Below the pieces are notes generated by a model. The model was not told where the DNA came from. It was given only the letters and a program-made list of their open reading frames with translations, and did no database searches. The position numbers and the translations under genes are program-made. From positions 1 through 35,412 of the forward strand of contig JALKBU010000522.1 in the NCBI GenBank assembly GCA_023091735.1: a stretch of 35,412 nucleotides of DNA, written 5' to 3'. This stretch comes from Trichomonas tenax (lineage: Eukaryota; Parabasalia; Trichomonadida; Trichomonadidae). Below, in pieces: positions 1 to 10,919 of this stretch (the first letter of the stretch is position 1; the number at the start of each line of letters is the position of its first letter).

Positions 1-37
1 TTCGCAGAGGGTGGAAAAATGTTTAAAATTGGTAAAC

Positions 38-2368
38 TCATTGTGGGAACATTCCTTCTTGAGGAGCATCATCATCGAAGTCGTTAGCCCATGGATCGTC
101 GTTGGCATCCTCATTGTACATCTCATTTTCATTCATCATTTCTGCATCATTCATTTCATCCTCGAAGGCCTCCATGTCTTCTTCGTTGAATTGGAATTCC
201 TTCGCCTTCTTGGCAGCTTCGTACCAAATGATTGCACCAGCAATGACTGCTGCAACTACAACAGCTGCCGCGGCACCAGCGATGATTGGTGTAAGGTTCT
301 TCTTGCTACTATCGGACTTCTTCTTAGCACCCTGATCAGCGGCTGCGTTTTCTGGGCCAGAGCCACCATTACCAGATCCACTGTCGCCACCGCCAACTCC
401 AATATCAACGCGGCCACCACTTGGAACAAACTCCTGAATTGTTGGTTCTGGTGATGCTGTTGGACTGAAGGACTGTGTTGGAAGAGGTGATTGTGATGGT
501 ATTGGTGTACGTTCTGGATACTGATCGTAAAGTGTGATAGTTGAAATTACTGTTGTCCAAGTTGAGTATGGTTCTTCACCTTGAGACACGCTGACATCAG
601 TCTGGGAGTAGGAAGGAATGTTAGATGGGAATGTGAAATAGCCGGAAGATGGTGAAGAACCTGGTGGAAGGTAGTTAGTAGGGATCGGGTATGCTGATGG
701 TACCGGTGGTGATGGTGGAGCTGGGATCTTCTTAACTGTGAATGTGTATGAAGCATCAGCTGAGAAACCACCGTTGCTGTCACGAACCTGGAAGGTGTAA
801 GCAAGTTGTGTACCATCTGTTGGATAGTTCCTTGGGATCTGGAAGATGATGCTGAAAGCTGTTTGGGAGCCAGAGTTAATGATTTCTGGTGTTGCGGAAG
901 CAAGCTCGAATGGAGCCGTTGGGTCAGAAAGTGGTGCCTTGTACCAGATCTGAAGTGTCTCTCCTGGATCAACATCGTTTACCTTACCTTTGATTTCGAT
1001 GTAATCAAGGATTGTGTGCTGGTTTCCTGTGTTGTTATCAATGGAAATAGTTGGGGCATGAAGTTCTCTGTAACGGAAGTTGAAAACTTGTTCAGCAGTC
1101 TTAACACCATAGTCATCCTGCGCCCAGACATAAAGCTTGTGTGTGCCATATGCGAGTCTAGATTCACGAAGTGGGAACTGGATTCTGAATGGAACTGTAG
1201 CTCTGTTGCAATGGAAAGACTCATTAACCCAGAAGTTGTAATCAGTATCGAAGCGGTAGTAAACCATGGCAGCTCTATCATCCCACAATGTACCTGTAAT
1301 CTCAACTGTACCGCCTGTCAAGTACTCAGACCTGATGATGCCTGGTGTAACTGTAATGATTGGCGGCTCATTAACAAGTAAGTTCCTCTGAAATGTGTTG
1401 GAATTCATTCCTTTATTATCTCTGGCCTTAATGACAAGTGGGTATGAACCAACGCCGCTTGGCATTGTGATGTCGAAAGCGAAGTTCTGGTTTAATCCAG
1501 ATGTTCCAGAGTTGTAAGTAAATGTCTTTGTGAATGCACCATTGTTGAAGTCAACCGAGAGGGTAATATACTCACGTGGGTTGTAATCCTTGACATTGCC
1601 TATAACGTGGACGACTTCGTTTGGCTGGTAGTTAATCTTGAAGTTATCATTCACAGTGACGACTGGTGGATCTTCGAGATCAACGCCAACACCTATAAGG
1701 ATTGTGAAGTTCTTCGAATCGCCGCCATAAATAACTCTATTTTCCCAACCAAGTGAAAAAGCAGAGTCGTAATCTGTAAAATCAGCACCTGAAGCGCGGT
1801 CTTCAAGTCTGTGGCGGTTGCCAGAGCCAGACCAGCCACCGTACCAGAAGTGGTCGACGTTAACAACACCGAAACCGTTACGAGCGACAATTGTAAGTGT
1901 AGCACTGGTGTATGGATCTGTCATTGTAAGACCTCTTCTTTCTGCAGAGCCGTACCATTTAACTGTAGCGCAGTCGTTATTCTGAATCATAACATCGGCG
2001 AAACAAGTCAATGAAACAGTACGTGGCTCTGTTCCTCTGTTACGGCAATTGAATGTAATAGCAAGATACTTGGGACCTAACGGTCTTGTAATGAATGTTT
2101 CCCATTCCAATGTACCAAGATTGTCTCTGTATGTCTTTTTGCCTTCATTAGAGCCGAGGATTTGGTTCCATTCTCCATTGTCAACCTTGAATTCAGTGCA
2201 CCAACCATTATAACGGTATGTTGTCATTCCATTTTTGTATCTGATATCGAAGTTACCGTAGTTATGGTAGTAAATTTGAGGAGCCCAGTTCCATGTAAGA
2301 TCGCTCCCTTGTGAGGGGTGGTAGTCCTGATAGTTAACAGAGTTAACTAAAGTAGTCAGTAAGAACAT
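38..2368 (-). CDS. Type I membrane protein with Ig-like repeats
   Basis: Predicted surface protein of 776 aa. It starts with a short hydrophobic signal (MFLLTTLVNS). Residues about 15-230 form an aromatic-rich, beta-type domain. Three similar Ig/cadherin-like beta units follow at about 233-332, 334-433 and 438-546. Each opens with a P-P/T-hydrophobic phrase (DPPVVTV, NEPPIITV, HAPTISI) and contains I-x-G-x-(V/L). A Pro/Ser/Thr-rich stalk (about 548-650), a Gly-rich stretch and a Lys patch lead to one membrane helix at about 692-715. The 61-residue tail is very acidic (Asp/Glu/Asn/Met). The order is typical of trichomonad surface proteins with a cytoplasmic tail. I do not recognise a named family; adhesion or host contact is an inference only. 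No clear TCA-YW initiator precedes the ATG. The coding region is intact. Confidence 0.85.
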   Translation of the reverse strand: MFLLTTLVNSVNYQDYHPSQGSDLTWNWAPQIYYHNYGNFDIRYKNGMTTYRYNGWCTEFKVDNGEWNQILGSNEGKKTYRDNLGTLEWETFITRPLGPKYLAITFNCRNRGTEPRTVSLTCFADVMIQNNDCATVKWYGSAERRGLTMTDPYTSATLTIVARNGFGVVNVDHFWYGGWSGSGNRHRLEDRASGADFTDYDSAFSLGWENRVIYGGDSKNFTILIGVGVDLEDPPVVTVNDNFKINYQPNEVVHVIGNVKDYNPREYITLSVDFNNGAFTKTFTYNSGTSGLNQNFAFDITMPSGVGSYPLVIKARDNKGMNSNTFQRNLLVNEPPIITVTPGIIRSEYLTGGTVEITGTLWDDRAAMVYYRFDTDYNFWVNESFHCNRATVPFRIQFPLRESRLAYGTHKLYVWAQDDYGVKTAEQVFNFRYRELHAPTISIDNNTGNQHTILDYIEIKGKVNDVDPGETLQIWYKAPLSDPTAPFELASATPEIINSGSQTAFSIIFQIPRNYPTDGTQLAYTFQVRDSNGGFSADASYTFTVKKIPAPPSPPVPSAYPIPTNYLPPGSSPSSGYFTFPSNIPSYSQTDVSVSQGEEPYSTWTTVISTITLYDQYPERTPIPSQSPLPTQSFSPTASPEPTIQEFVPSGGRVDIGVGGGDSGSGNGGSGPENAAADQGAKKKSDSSKKNLTPIIAGAAAAVVVAAVIAGAIIWYEAAKKAKEFQFNEEDMEAFEDEMNDAEMMNENEMYNEDANDDPWANDFDDDAPQEGMFPQ

Positions 2369-4464
2369 TTATAAAAATAATTTCTGAGAGTCCAGTTTTA
2401 TTAAAAATTAAAAATTTTATTAGCCTGTTAATATAATTGCACTGATCCCGTAGACCATGAAACACCATTTTGCTGATAATTATTAATAATTGAAATGAGT
2501 GACAGAAAATTGAGACCATGATTTAATAGTTTTGAACTAAACCGTCGAATTTGATAACTTTCAATAAGGTTTATTAATATCAAACCAAAGTGTTGATTAT
2601 ACACTACTAAAGGAGTAGATTAATAAAATCGCAAAATGATAATAATAAATTGTTATCAAGCATAATTTATAATTTTTATGGAATTACAATTAGTTTTGGG
2701 AGATAAAGCAATTCTTCATGGTGGTTAACTTTTTCAATTGTAACCTCATTTTTGACATTTCGATTCAATTATTTTTAGCGTTAAATGAATAAAGATTCAC
2801 ATAATAAATGACACATTTTCATAAACAAATTATTCACTATGACAATATTTTTTGACAATCATATATTGAGAATGAAAGCCAAATTGCTCCAAATTTGAAT
2901 GAAAATATCTATTGTTTTGCAATTTTACTGATATTCTCTAGCATATTACTTTAATTAATTGCACTTGGCACCAATTTTATTTTGAAATCTCAATATATTT
3001 TTCATTTTTTTTCAAAAAAAAACAAATTTAGTTACCATTCTAATTAAATTCAAGCTTTTTATCAATAATTATTTAATTTTTCTTCAAGATAATACCCTAT
3101 TATATTTTTTTTTTATTATATTTTGATAATTTTTCAAAAAAATATTCCAATTTATGTGCCTAGTTAAATAGGAATAATGAAACTATTATGACCTACATTA
3201 TCGCCCCAATCTTAACTCGCAAAAATCTGAATTTCAAAGTTTAATTATAACATATAGAAAAATAGCCTTCTAACACCGAAATTTGAATCAAAATTGAAAA
3301 TTTATTCAGATATAGTTAACTATAGTTATGTTAACATAATACAATTTCTATTTGGCATGAAGCAAATCTATTGCAAAAATAGATTTTCATCTATAATAGA
3401 AATAAGAAAAGCAGATAATTGACTATAGAGAAATTTGTCAATGCCTATAATTTGTATTTGCATCTCTGATGCAAATACTGCAGTTGCTTTAAGCCAAATA
3501 TATGTATCGATGATCGAAATAAGGAATCCAAAATGACATACTTCATTTTTAGGAGGATAAGCATCTTTATTTAGATTAAATAAATGCAACCAAAATTGGA
3601 GTATAATGAACATCATTAGAGTTCGTTTTTAAAGTTCATATTTGATCAAAATCACGATCTTTTTTTGTTGTACAGATTCGGTTTCCGAAATATATAATGC
3701 AGGTGATGATGAATGTTTTGCTTGTTTAATTAATAATTTTAAAGATGAAAAATAATAATTTGCATATTTTTTGGATTTAAAAGTGTTTACGTTTAATAAC
3801 TACATATTGATTTAATGAATCAGATAAAGGTGATTTCATAAAACCATAATTCTTCAAAACCTATTCCAAGAATTGCTGATTTACCTGGAATATTCAATTG
3901 AACAAAAAATACCACTTTTTTTTTAAAAAAATCAATGATCTTTGATCTCTTCGGGTATAAATAGACCTATTCAACTGAAGCAATTCCTATGAAAGTCAGA
4001 GCTCAAACATCAATTTTTGATTTTTATAAATAAATGTTATCTAGGAATTGTTATGCGAGAACATTGATATATGGATGTAAATGAAATAGGCCTCCATGTT
4101 GTTAAACCGTACAAAGCTTAATTTTGTAATTTTCCAAATTGTCCCAAAATTTTAAATTCACAGAGATATCCCACTGCCGTTTTAATTGATATTAAAGAGA
4201 TCAGAGACACATATTTCCATTTATGTTTTCGGTTATCAGCACCATTCTTTGCTAAAAACATTATAAATCAACACAATAGATTTAGCAGATGTATAAAATC
4301 TAATTAAAATCAATCAAAAAATTTGAGAGGCTGATCCCCAAAATTCACAGATTCAAAAGTCGAATATTTTTTATTTGATTTTCATTCATAAATAGACTCC
4401 AAACGATTATTTGTACAATTATTTTGGGGAGCGGAAGATTTTGAAATTCGCTTTGATAAAAAAA
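2369..4464. other. AT-rich intergenic spacer
   Basis: About 2.1 kb of very AT-rich DNA between two divergently transcribed membrane-protein genes; it should hold both promoters. I see no convincing gene, tRNA or rRNA. TCATT/TCATA matches to the trichomonad initiator lie at 4382-4389, about 80 bp before the downstream ATG, which is far for this kind of promoter. Short open stretches at 3368-3616 (-) and 3632-3748 (+) are coding-like at best. Confidence 0.6.
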
Positions 4465-7374
4465 ATGATCTCCTTGTTGTTTTCTATGTGTAACTGTAAG
4501 GATTTCTGCATCAAGGCGCCTGATTACGTTGGTGAGTGTTCTCCAGGACGTGAAATTATCACTGATATTACTGTTTTCTATGATTCATTTGCTTCTGAAT
4601 ATGGAAACACATTAGAGATATTGAACACACCTGACTCTATTGTAGCTATTGATTTCCAGAAGTTTCACACGAAAACAGTCTCATTAATTGGATCATCGAC
4701 ATCAAAAATTGCTATTGACAATCCAATGGATATATATCACTCTCACATCGGTCTCCACAACCTTACAGCGAGATTTGACAATGATAGATATAACCCTGTT
4801 TTCATGTATGTTACTGAATTTGAAAACGTTACTTTTGAAAATGCTGAGAATATATTCATAAGAACAGAACAGCTGATAACCGATGCCTATAGTGTTCAGT
4901 TCTTTAACAATATTTATGTTGATTATTTTAATTTAGATATCAAAGGACAAGGATTTGTGCCAAAAAGGAATACAACCATTATCACCAATGACACTGAGAT
5001 GTCTACAATCTTCAATCTTGTTTTGGAGACAAATATCACTGTTTCTAAGAATGATATGAACTTCACAACACAGGGATTCACATTTTTCATTAAGACGGAT
5101 CCAACATCAATAGTGGGGGTGATTAATGATAACCAAGTTGAATTGAATGTTAGATCTCTTCCTGGCGAAGTAATCAAATCAAATAAGTTCCAATTCGCAC
5201 TTGTTAACTCCAACATCAATGCAGTTTACAACAGATACAATGAGGGACCATGGATCAATACATCAGGACACTCTATTGTCGAACTTGAAGATAATGCAAT
5301 CTTTTTAAACGTTCTTGATGGTGTCACAACACTTAAAGCACCAAAAGGCACATCAAGGGGCTCCACATTCTCTGTTGCAGATAAAGCTATACTCTATTTA
5401 CAAGACTGTACAACACCGTATGAAGCTTTGAATGTTCAGATGACAGGAACAGCTCAAATCCTTACACATGATCACGCAGTACTCCAGCAGAATGGTATTT
5501 TCAATGTTTCAAAGACAACTTATCCAGCACAAATCGGCAAGAATGTGATTTTATCTGTAACAAATCCGAGATCAATGCAATTCGTTGATTCTGAATTCAC
5601 GATCGATACAATCCAAATGAATGATAACACAGACTTATTCGTTGAGTTTACAACCAATCTTCATGGTGGTGTTCTCATTAGGAATGGTCTTGAGTCAATA
5701 ACAAACAACTTCAAATACGCAAACGACATTATGCCGACAAATGAACAAGCAGACAATTTGATGAATGGAAGTTATTATGGAATTTGCTCTTCTTTTAACT
5801 TCTGCGGCAATATTACTACAAAACTCATTGATAGTTCAGTTCACGGTTTTACAAATGATGACAATCTCGTTGACTTTAAGTGTGAAAAAGTCAAGTCACT
5901 TGTTGAGGATAAATATTGTTTTGGATTAAGCTTAAAGCAGCGTCCTCTTGATGTTTATCCACAGTACTGCTACACAGATAATTCTTCTTTATGCATTCAG
6001 CCATATCTAAAGCTCCCACGCAATGGTTTCATCAACATGTCTAAAATTGTTCCAAAGACAGCAAAACTCATCACAGTTGATTCTGAAATGGACTTCAATG
6101 CATTCTTATCATTCCAAGGACTCGAAGAACCTAATGTGTTCCTGACAGGTAATAGCCTTGTAAGATTTGACTTCAACGGAACAAAGTTTAACAGCTTAAC
6201 ATTCGATTCTAAATTTGCAAATGTCAAAGGTCATGGAAGTGCGAATTCATTGACAACAACAAAGAATGTCGAAGAAATGACTGGTAAAGCTTATGTTGAA
6301 TCAGATAATGTTGAGCTTAGCTACACGACCATTGAAGCACTGACTGGATTCAAGTCTGCCAAAGTTAATTTGAATGAAGATGCTAAAGTAGTTTTTAACA
6401 AGGATGGATGGACAATCGATAACAGCACTTATCATATTCCAGATGAAAACAAGCCAGACCTCACATTCGCATTGCCATTCTTGTCAATGCTTCCAATCCA
6501 CGCATCAAAGAATGCATCAGCAAAGACGATCAATGCACTTCCAATCCAAAATCCAGTTGGTGATTTAAGAGTTGATTTAGATGACTCTTGGATTGATTTC
6601 AATGCTTCTGATTTATTCACAAAGAACAAGAAAGACTTCATCATGATTGTCACTGAATCGAAGTCCATTCCATTCCCATTAACAGCATACAAAGAGTTCG
6701 CTATCACTTCATCATTGAACAACGTAACATTTGATTCCCAAAACATTTCCAATTCTGAAATAGTTTTCGATCAAGGAAATGTTCCTGTTATTCTTCCAGG
6801 AATGAGAATCACAGGCAATTCAAGTATCTCAAAGCAGAAAGTCAATGGTGCCGTCAACTTAATAGACTCAATTGTAGTTAACAATTCGAAAGTTAATTTG
6901 TCGAACTTGGTTATTTCTAACTTAACTCTTTACGACACAGCATCAGTTAACATCTCAGGAAACGCTTCATCATTTAGATTAGTGTTATCCTCACAGAAGA
7001 CCCCATACATCTATGCAGAGAACTGCGAGAATCTAACAATAGATTGGTCAGATTTTGAAGTATTAAATGATTCGAAGTTCGTTTTAGGCCAAGGAAACTT
7101 CACGAACATTGCAATTTACCCAACAAATGTATTGCATAATAAAGACGATATCATGTCTATCCATGCTTCAATCAAATACAATAATGGAACAGTTACAATT
7201 GTTTTCCAAAGGAAAGTTCCAGCAAAACTCATTATTTTCTCAGCTGCTGCTGGTGGATTCACAGTTTTCGTACTCCTTTTCATTGCCGTTCTCATCTGCA
7301 AGAGAAAGAACAAACAGAACTCACTCCCAGAGAATATGGCATCGACACCACTTCTCACTAACTCTGTTCAATAA
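4465..7374 (+). CDS. Large type I membrane protein, beta-rich ectodomain
   Basis: Predicted 969-aa surface protein. The first ATG in frame is at 4465 (MISLLFSMCNC), giving a short hydrophobic leader; the frame is open for 18 codons before it but has no ATG there. The ectodomain is rich in Asn, Thr and Ser and has many N-x-S/T sequons. Short hydrophobic beta strands alternate with Asn/Asp turns, as in beta-helix or Pmp-like trichomonad surface proteins, but I cannot point to a diagnostic repeat. One membrane helix lies at about 922-944, followed by a 25-residue tail that begins with Lys/Arg and carries a dileucine-type sequence (STPLLTN), possibly an endocytic signal. The reading frame is uninterrupted. 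Precise function is unknown; a role at the cell surface is inferred. Confidence 0.85.
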   Translation: MISLLFSMCNCKDFCIKAPDYVGECSPGREIITDITVFYDSFASEYGNTLEILNTPDSIVAIDFQKFHTKTVSLIGSSTSKIAIDNPMDIYHSHIGLHNLTARFDNDRYNPVFMYVTEFENVTFENAENIFIRTEQLITDAYSVQFFNNIYVDYFNLDIKGQGFVPKRNTTIITNDTEMSTIFNLVLETNITVSKNDMNFTTQGFTFFIKTDPTSIVGVINDNQVELNVRSLPGEVIKSNKFQFALVNSNINAVYNRYNEGPWINTSGHSIVELEDNAIFLNVLDGVTTLKAPKGTSRGSTFSVADKAILYLQDCTTPYEALNVQMTGTAQILTHDHAVLQQNGIFNVSKTTYPAQIGKNVILSVTNPRSMQFVDSEFTIDTIQMNDNTDLFVEFTTNLHGGVLIRNGLESITNNFKYANDIMPTNEQADNLMNGSYYGICSSFNFCGNITTKLIDSSVHGFTNDDNLVDFKCEKVKSLVEDKYCFGLSLKQRPLDVYPQYCYTDNSSLCIQPYLKLPRNGFINMSKIVPKTAKLITVDSEMDFNAFLSFQGLEEPNVFLTGNSLVRFDFNGTKFNSLTFDSKFANVKGHGSANSLTTTKNVEEMTGKAYVESDNVELSYTTIEALTGFKSAKVNLNEDAKVVFNKDGWTIDNSTYHIPDENKPDLTFALPFLSMLPIHASKNASAKTINALPIQNPVGDLRVDLDDSWIDFNASDLFTKNKKDFIMIVTESKSIPFPLTAYKEFAITSSLNNVTFDSQNISNSEIVFDQGNVPVILPGMRITGNSSISKQKVNGAVNLIDSIVVNNSKVNLSNLVISNLTLYDTASVNISGNASSFRLVLSSQKTPYIYAENCENLTIDWSDFEVLNDSKFVLGQGNFTNIAIYPTNVLHNKDDIMSIHASIKYNNGTVTIVFQRKVPAKLIIFSAAAGGFTVFVLLFIAVLICKRKNKQNSLPENMASTPLLTNSVQ

Positions 7375-7456
7375 AATTTTTTTGTTATATATTTCTATAA
7401 AAAAAATACATCATTATTACTGAAAAAGAAAGAATGCTTTAAAAAAACATCTATTT

Positions 7457-8001
7457 TCATAAAGGTATTGGTGTTGGAGAGCGAATATGTCCAAAACTTA
7501 TTGGATATCGATCTAATTCTGAAGGTGGATGCCTATTGTGGTTCGGTAACCGTGGTGTTAGTGTTTTAACATGTCCATCACCGGATGGATATGTACGAAT
7601 GTTCGATATTTTCATTGGTGTTGAAGTACACTTATGACCAGTCCATCATATTTAGATGATGGATGAGTTGTTGCAATTACTTGCGTGAAATTAGCTTTTG
7701 TATTTATTGAATAGCTTGTATCTGGTTCATCAGGGATGGCAGCTTCTTCTGCTTCTTCTTCTGGAATTTATTCGAAAATTTTGGTGTAAACTATTGGAGG
7801 TCTGCGAGGAATGATGCATGGCTTTCTACGTATGACAACATAATCCTCATCGGATGGTGTAATTTCCTGGAAAACAAAATTTTCAAAAGATTTTCTGAAA
7901 TCGGTTTGTTTTGGTTGAAGAGCAAGCTTTATATCGGCAATGGAAGACCTAATCGAACGGAGTTCTTCCAGGATCTCATCTTCCACTGTAGCGCGAGAAA
8001 A
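7457..8001 (-). pseudogene. Decayed gene, unknown product
   Basis: On the minus strand a coding-like reading runs from about 8001 to a stop at 7457 but is broken. The 5' part (EDEILEELRSIRSSIADIKL, then RRKPCIIPRRPP) has no ATG; the nearest in-frame triplet is GTG at 7984-7986, with stops further up. A TAA interrupts it at 7765-7767. Reading resumes directly after with Glu/Ala-rich sequence (IPEEEAEEAAIPDEPDTSYS), then needs a frameshift near 7620 to continue into a Pro/Arg/His-rich end (YPSGDGHVKTLTPRLPNHN). Codon use and amino-acid make-up fit a real former gene: a short coiled coil plus basic, proline-rich tail. No family recognised. Confidence 0.55.
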
Positions 8002-8088
8002 CTCAATAAAAATTTATTGTCACTTTTCTGTTACATTACTAACCTTAAACTATCAATCAAAGAATTGTTTGTTAATATTTAAGATTAG

Positions 8089-8277
8089 ACATCAATTACA
8101 TTCTTTGATTCATCTCTAGGATACGCACATTCATTACCAGAAGTATTTCCAAATAGTACAGAAATTGATGAAATATTTTCATATTCAATCATTAATTCGG
8201 TAACTGAACTAATGCATAAATGTCAAATGGCTCAAAATGATATTATAAGCATTGATATCAAACAAGAATTCATATAA
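8089..8277 (+). pseudogene. Coding-like fragment without start codon
   Basis: Sixty-two sense codons follow directly after a TAG and end in TAA. The translation (e.g. FDSSLGYAHSLPEVFPNSTE, then FSYSIINSVTELMHKCQ) has a balanced amino-acid make-up, unlike most of the AT-rich spacer, but the only Met codons are near its end. It is best read as the 3' remnant of a lost gene. No family recognised. It faces the unknown gene at 8347-8961. Confidence 0.35.
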
Positions 8278-8346
8278 TCTTGTTTTCAGACTATGTGGTT
8301 TGCAAGATAGAATATATGTTTAATATATGATTCAAACAGATAGAAT

Positions 8347-8961
8347 TCAAGGGCAACGCTTAAAATTAAGGAATAAATTCATCATTTCGATGATTTCGTG
8401 TATTTGCAATGGGCCCATCTTCACAACTGATCCATCTTGCGAAAGACCAAATAGCAATGATGAACAATCAGTTGTTGGAACAAAATAATCAATTTGCGAA
8501 GTTCTGTATATTTTAGGTTGTTCGTTTAGCTTGCTAATAGCAATTCCATTCTTGTTATAAACTATTCGCTGAGTGATTGACTTCCTCCATGAATTTTCTC
8601 GAATTTCAGCAACAACTTCTCTTAAAGGTAAAGGTTTTGCTATAAAACTCCTAAACTCTTTAGTTATACTTACCAGTCTGTTATTTAGCGCTAATGTTTC
8701 ATGGCGATTCGGCAAAAATAAAATTATTGACATATTGTTTAAATATTTGTTCGTCCGTAGTAGCAATGAGTTCTGTGACTGTGTGATACTCTCTGCCGAC
8801 GAAATATCATCGAAATCAATCGGCGTCATAAAATAAAAAGGCGGTTCTGGGACTTTGGATATGAAAATCCACATTTCTTTGATAGTTATCCAACTCGTCT
8901 GAATGTTGTCTGGCTTTGCCATGAAGGAAAAAGCTCCATAACAAAGAAAATCGGAATTCAT
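8347..8961 (-). CDS. Hypothetical protein, 204 aa
   Basis: A complete frame from ATG to stop, 204 aa, with no signal peptide or membrane helix. The amino-acid make-up is ordinary, and alternating beta-like and helical segments suggest a small soluble domain. It ends with a hydrophobic, probably helical segment (LQIHEIIEMMNLFLNFK). I do not recognise the family. Upstream on the minus strand lies GCACTTTTTAT, which would match the initiator of the 24874 gene (TCACTTTTTAT) except that the conserved T two bases before the start A is G. Either the promoter is weak or it has decayed, in keeping with the gene debris next to it. Confidence 0.6.
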   Translation of the reverse strand: MNSDFLCYGAFSFMAKPDNIQTSWITIKEMWIFISKVPEPPFYFMTPIDFDDISSAESITQSQNSLLLRTNKYLNNMSIILFLPNRHETLALNNRLVSITKEFRSFIAKPLPLREVVAEIRENSWRKSITQRIVYNKNGIAISKLNEQPKIYRTSQIDYFVPTTDCSSLLFGLSQDGSVVKMGPLQIHEIIEMMNLFLNFKRCP

Positions 8962-10026
8962 ATTTTTATAAAAAGTGCCATTATTACTAAAATCTTCATC
9001 ATCACAAACTCAAGCAATTTCAACATTACCAATCACTGATAATTGGAATTTATTTAGAAATGATATATTGTGATGCTATATCTTCAAATATATGATATGA
9101 ATTTCTTAATATTTTTATAGATTCATTGATATTTGATCAGCATTGTCTTGGAATCAATCAAGTATCTATTAAAGTTGAAATGGAATGATTTTACATCGTT
9201 TGATATTTAAAAATAAACTTTTATGAAAAATATAGAAATATTCGATGTATTTTTTACAATATGGAACAATGTGTATGCTACAACCTTATGGCATTGATGT
9301 GTTAATATTAGTGGTATGCTTAAAAACGTATAATATTGTAATTTCAAAGGTTAAAAATGCAGCAATAGAAGAGTAAAGCAGAGTTATGATAAAATCATCG
9401 GTATTATAATAATACGATTAGATGATGTAATTGAATATGTACGGAAGCATTATAATATTTTATGAATTTCAAAATCATGATTGATATAAAACAGTTTACG
9501 AAGCCCCACTACTTTGTGGAAGACTTCCCTACATTAGGGGAGGTATGAATCCAATATATATCGCATACAATATAAATAATAGAATCGAGTTTAACTACCA
9601 ATGTCATAGACACTTCATATCACAGGGGTAATCGATCCAAATGGATCAGCAATAGCAAATGGAAATGTGTACAAGGTTAACTCCAAAGAACCTGTCCCCA
9701 AATTCTCAAAAAGTTATGGTAGCCATTAAAATTCACTAAAAATACGCTATTCTAGCCCATGCTGAGACTAAATCAAGAGAAATAATGAACTTTTAATTTC
9801 CAATAAAAATATTTTTCAAAAAAATCTCTTTTTTGAACAATCACTCCACAATAAAACGATATCTAAATTTTATGATTTTGAATTGATGACGATTCTTTCA
9901 GTCAATATAAATTCCCCCACATTAAGTGCTATCATTCAGATTATAAATATATAAGAATTATGATGTTTTTAAAGATTGCAGGGGAATACACGCCTTAATC
10001 ATTTTTTTGGAAAATACCTTAAATAT
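8962..10026. other. Gene-free AT-rich spacer
   Basis: About 1.1 kb of AT-rich sequence. Apart from the broken coding-like piece at 9494-9729, I see no gene, RNA or clear repeat. Confidence 0.5.
9494..9729 (+). pseudogene. Coding-like fragment with frameshift
   Basis: Two adjoining readings look coding. 9494-9631 gives a 45-codon stretch (VYEAPLLCGRLPYIRGG, then NPIYIAYNINNRIEFNYQC) ending in TAA. From 9622 the next frame gives 35 codons (ITGVIDPNGSAIANGNVYKV...) ending in TAA at 9727-9729. They overlap by only a few bases, as expected if one frameshift split an older gene. Neither half has a good start codon. The product family is not recognised. Confidence 0.35.
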
Positions 10027-10071
10027 AGAAATGTAAATTTCGGGATAAAATTGTTTACAATTGCAAATTTC
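10027..10071 (+). repeat. 45-bp inverted repeat, left copy
   Basis: The reverse complement matches 14071-14115 at 43 of 45 positions. The two copies enclose about 4.1 kb that contains the hairpin array, and their midpoint (12,071) nearly coincides with the symmetry centre of the array. The right copy ends 29 bp before the ATG at 14145, so the sequence could also be a duplicated upstream region. Similarity fades quickly on both sides. Confidence 0.8.
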
Positions 10072-10919
10072 AGGATGAAGGGAAAGTCTCTTATGGAATG
10101 AATAAAATTTGGTAAAACTAGGTGCAACACCTGCAGCTATAGTTACGAATGATATTCATCGTAGATGAAACACAGGTTGTGTTTTGGAGAAAGTTAATCA
10201 GACAAGATCTTGGATTAATATCGAGTAAAATTTCGGATAGATAATGTGAATAGATGCATATGATTGTGTATATTATCATAGAATTGTGTATTCTTGAATT
10301 AGACGTATTTATTGTTTCATTAAAATATAGTGAGAAATTTACTGTATGTTTTACAACATTTAAAGACTATGATAATATTCTCCTAGATGGATAAACATTA
10401 TATTTTAAGTGATGAATAAAATTACACATATAGGGATGAAGAAATAAGAATTATGAGTTAAATCTTGTGATATGATTTGTATTTATACATAACCTATTTG
10501 GATGACATGTATCCGATGCACTTAAGATGTTTATAAATCATATAAAAGATATTTATTTAATCAAAAAAAATATAGGTGAATTGAAATTAATTAGATTAGG
10601 AAAAGGTATGCCTAGATGTGTATGTAGCTAATTCAATAGAAATAGGGATAACATAGTAGTACATCAAAAAATATCTGACAGGTGGCAGGGAAGGCGATCC
10701 TTTGTAATGTGACAATGCAAAATACCTCAACAGCTATTAATATTATGAGCACGGATATCGGAAGTATTATCAATAATATTGAAGAATTAAAAATCAATCT
10801 TAATAGATTTATTTAATATTGATAAAAAGCTATATTTAATCATGCAGGATAGCTTGCTCTATAGATGTAATTTTCGTAGTTTGTTAGTACATTAAATCGA
10901 TAATTATTCAAATTGCATA
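10072..10919. other. Gene-free AT-rich spacer left of hairpin array
   Basis: AT-rich sequence of about 850 bp between the left 45-bp inverted repeat and the first hairpin. No gene or strong repeat seen. It does not clearly match the equivalent segment left of the right inverted repeat, apart from a shared ATGGATAAAC, which may be chance. Confidence 0.4.

Noticed and set aside
3368..3616. 82-codon frame on the minus strand
   Set aside because: Low-complexity, Ile/Phe/Leu-heavy translation with an internal repeat (FLISIID), typical of AT-rich spacer.
3632..3748. Coding-like 39-codon stretch (DSVSEIYNAGDDECFACL)
   Set aside because: No start codon and no recognisable family; too short to call.
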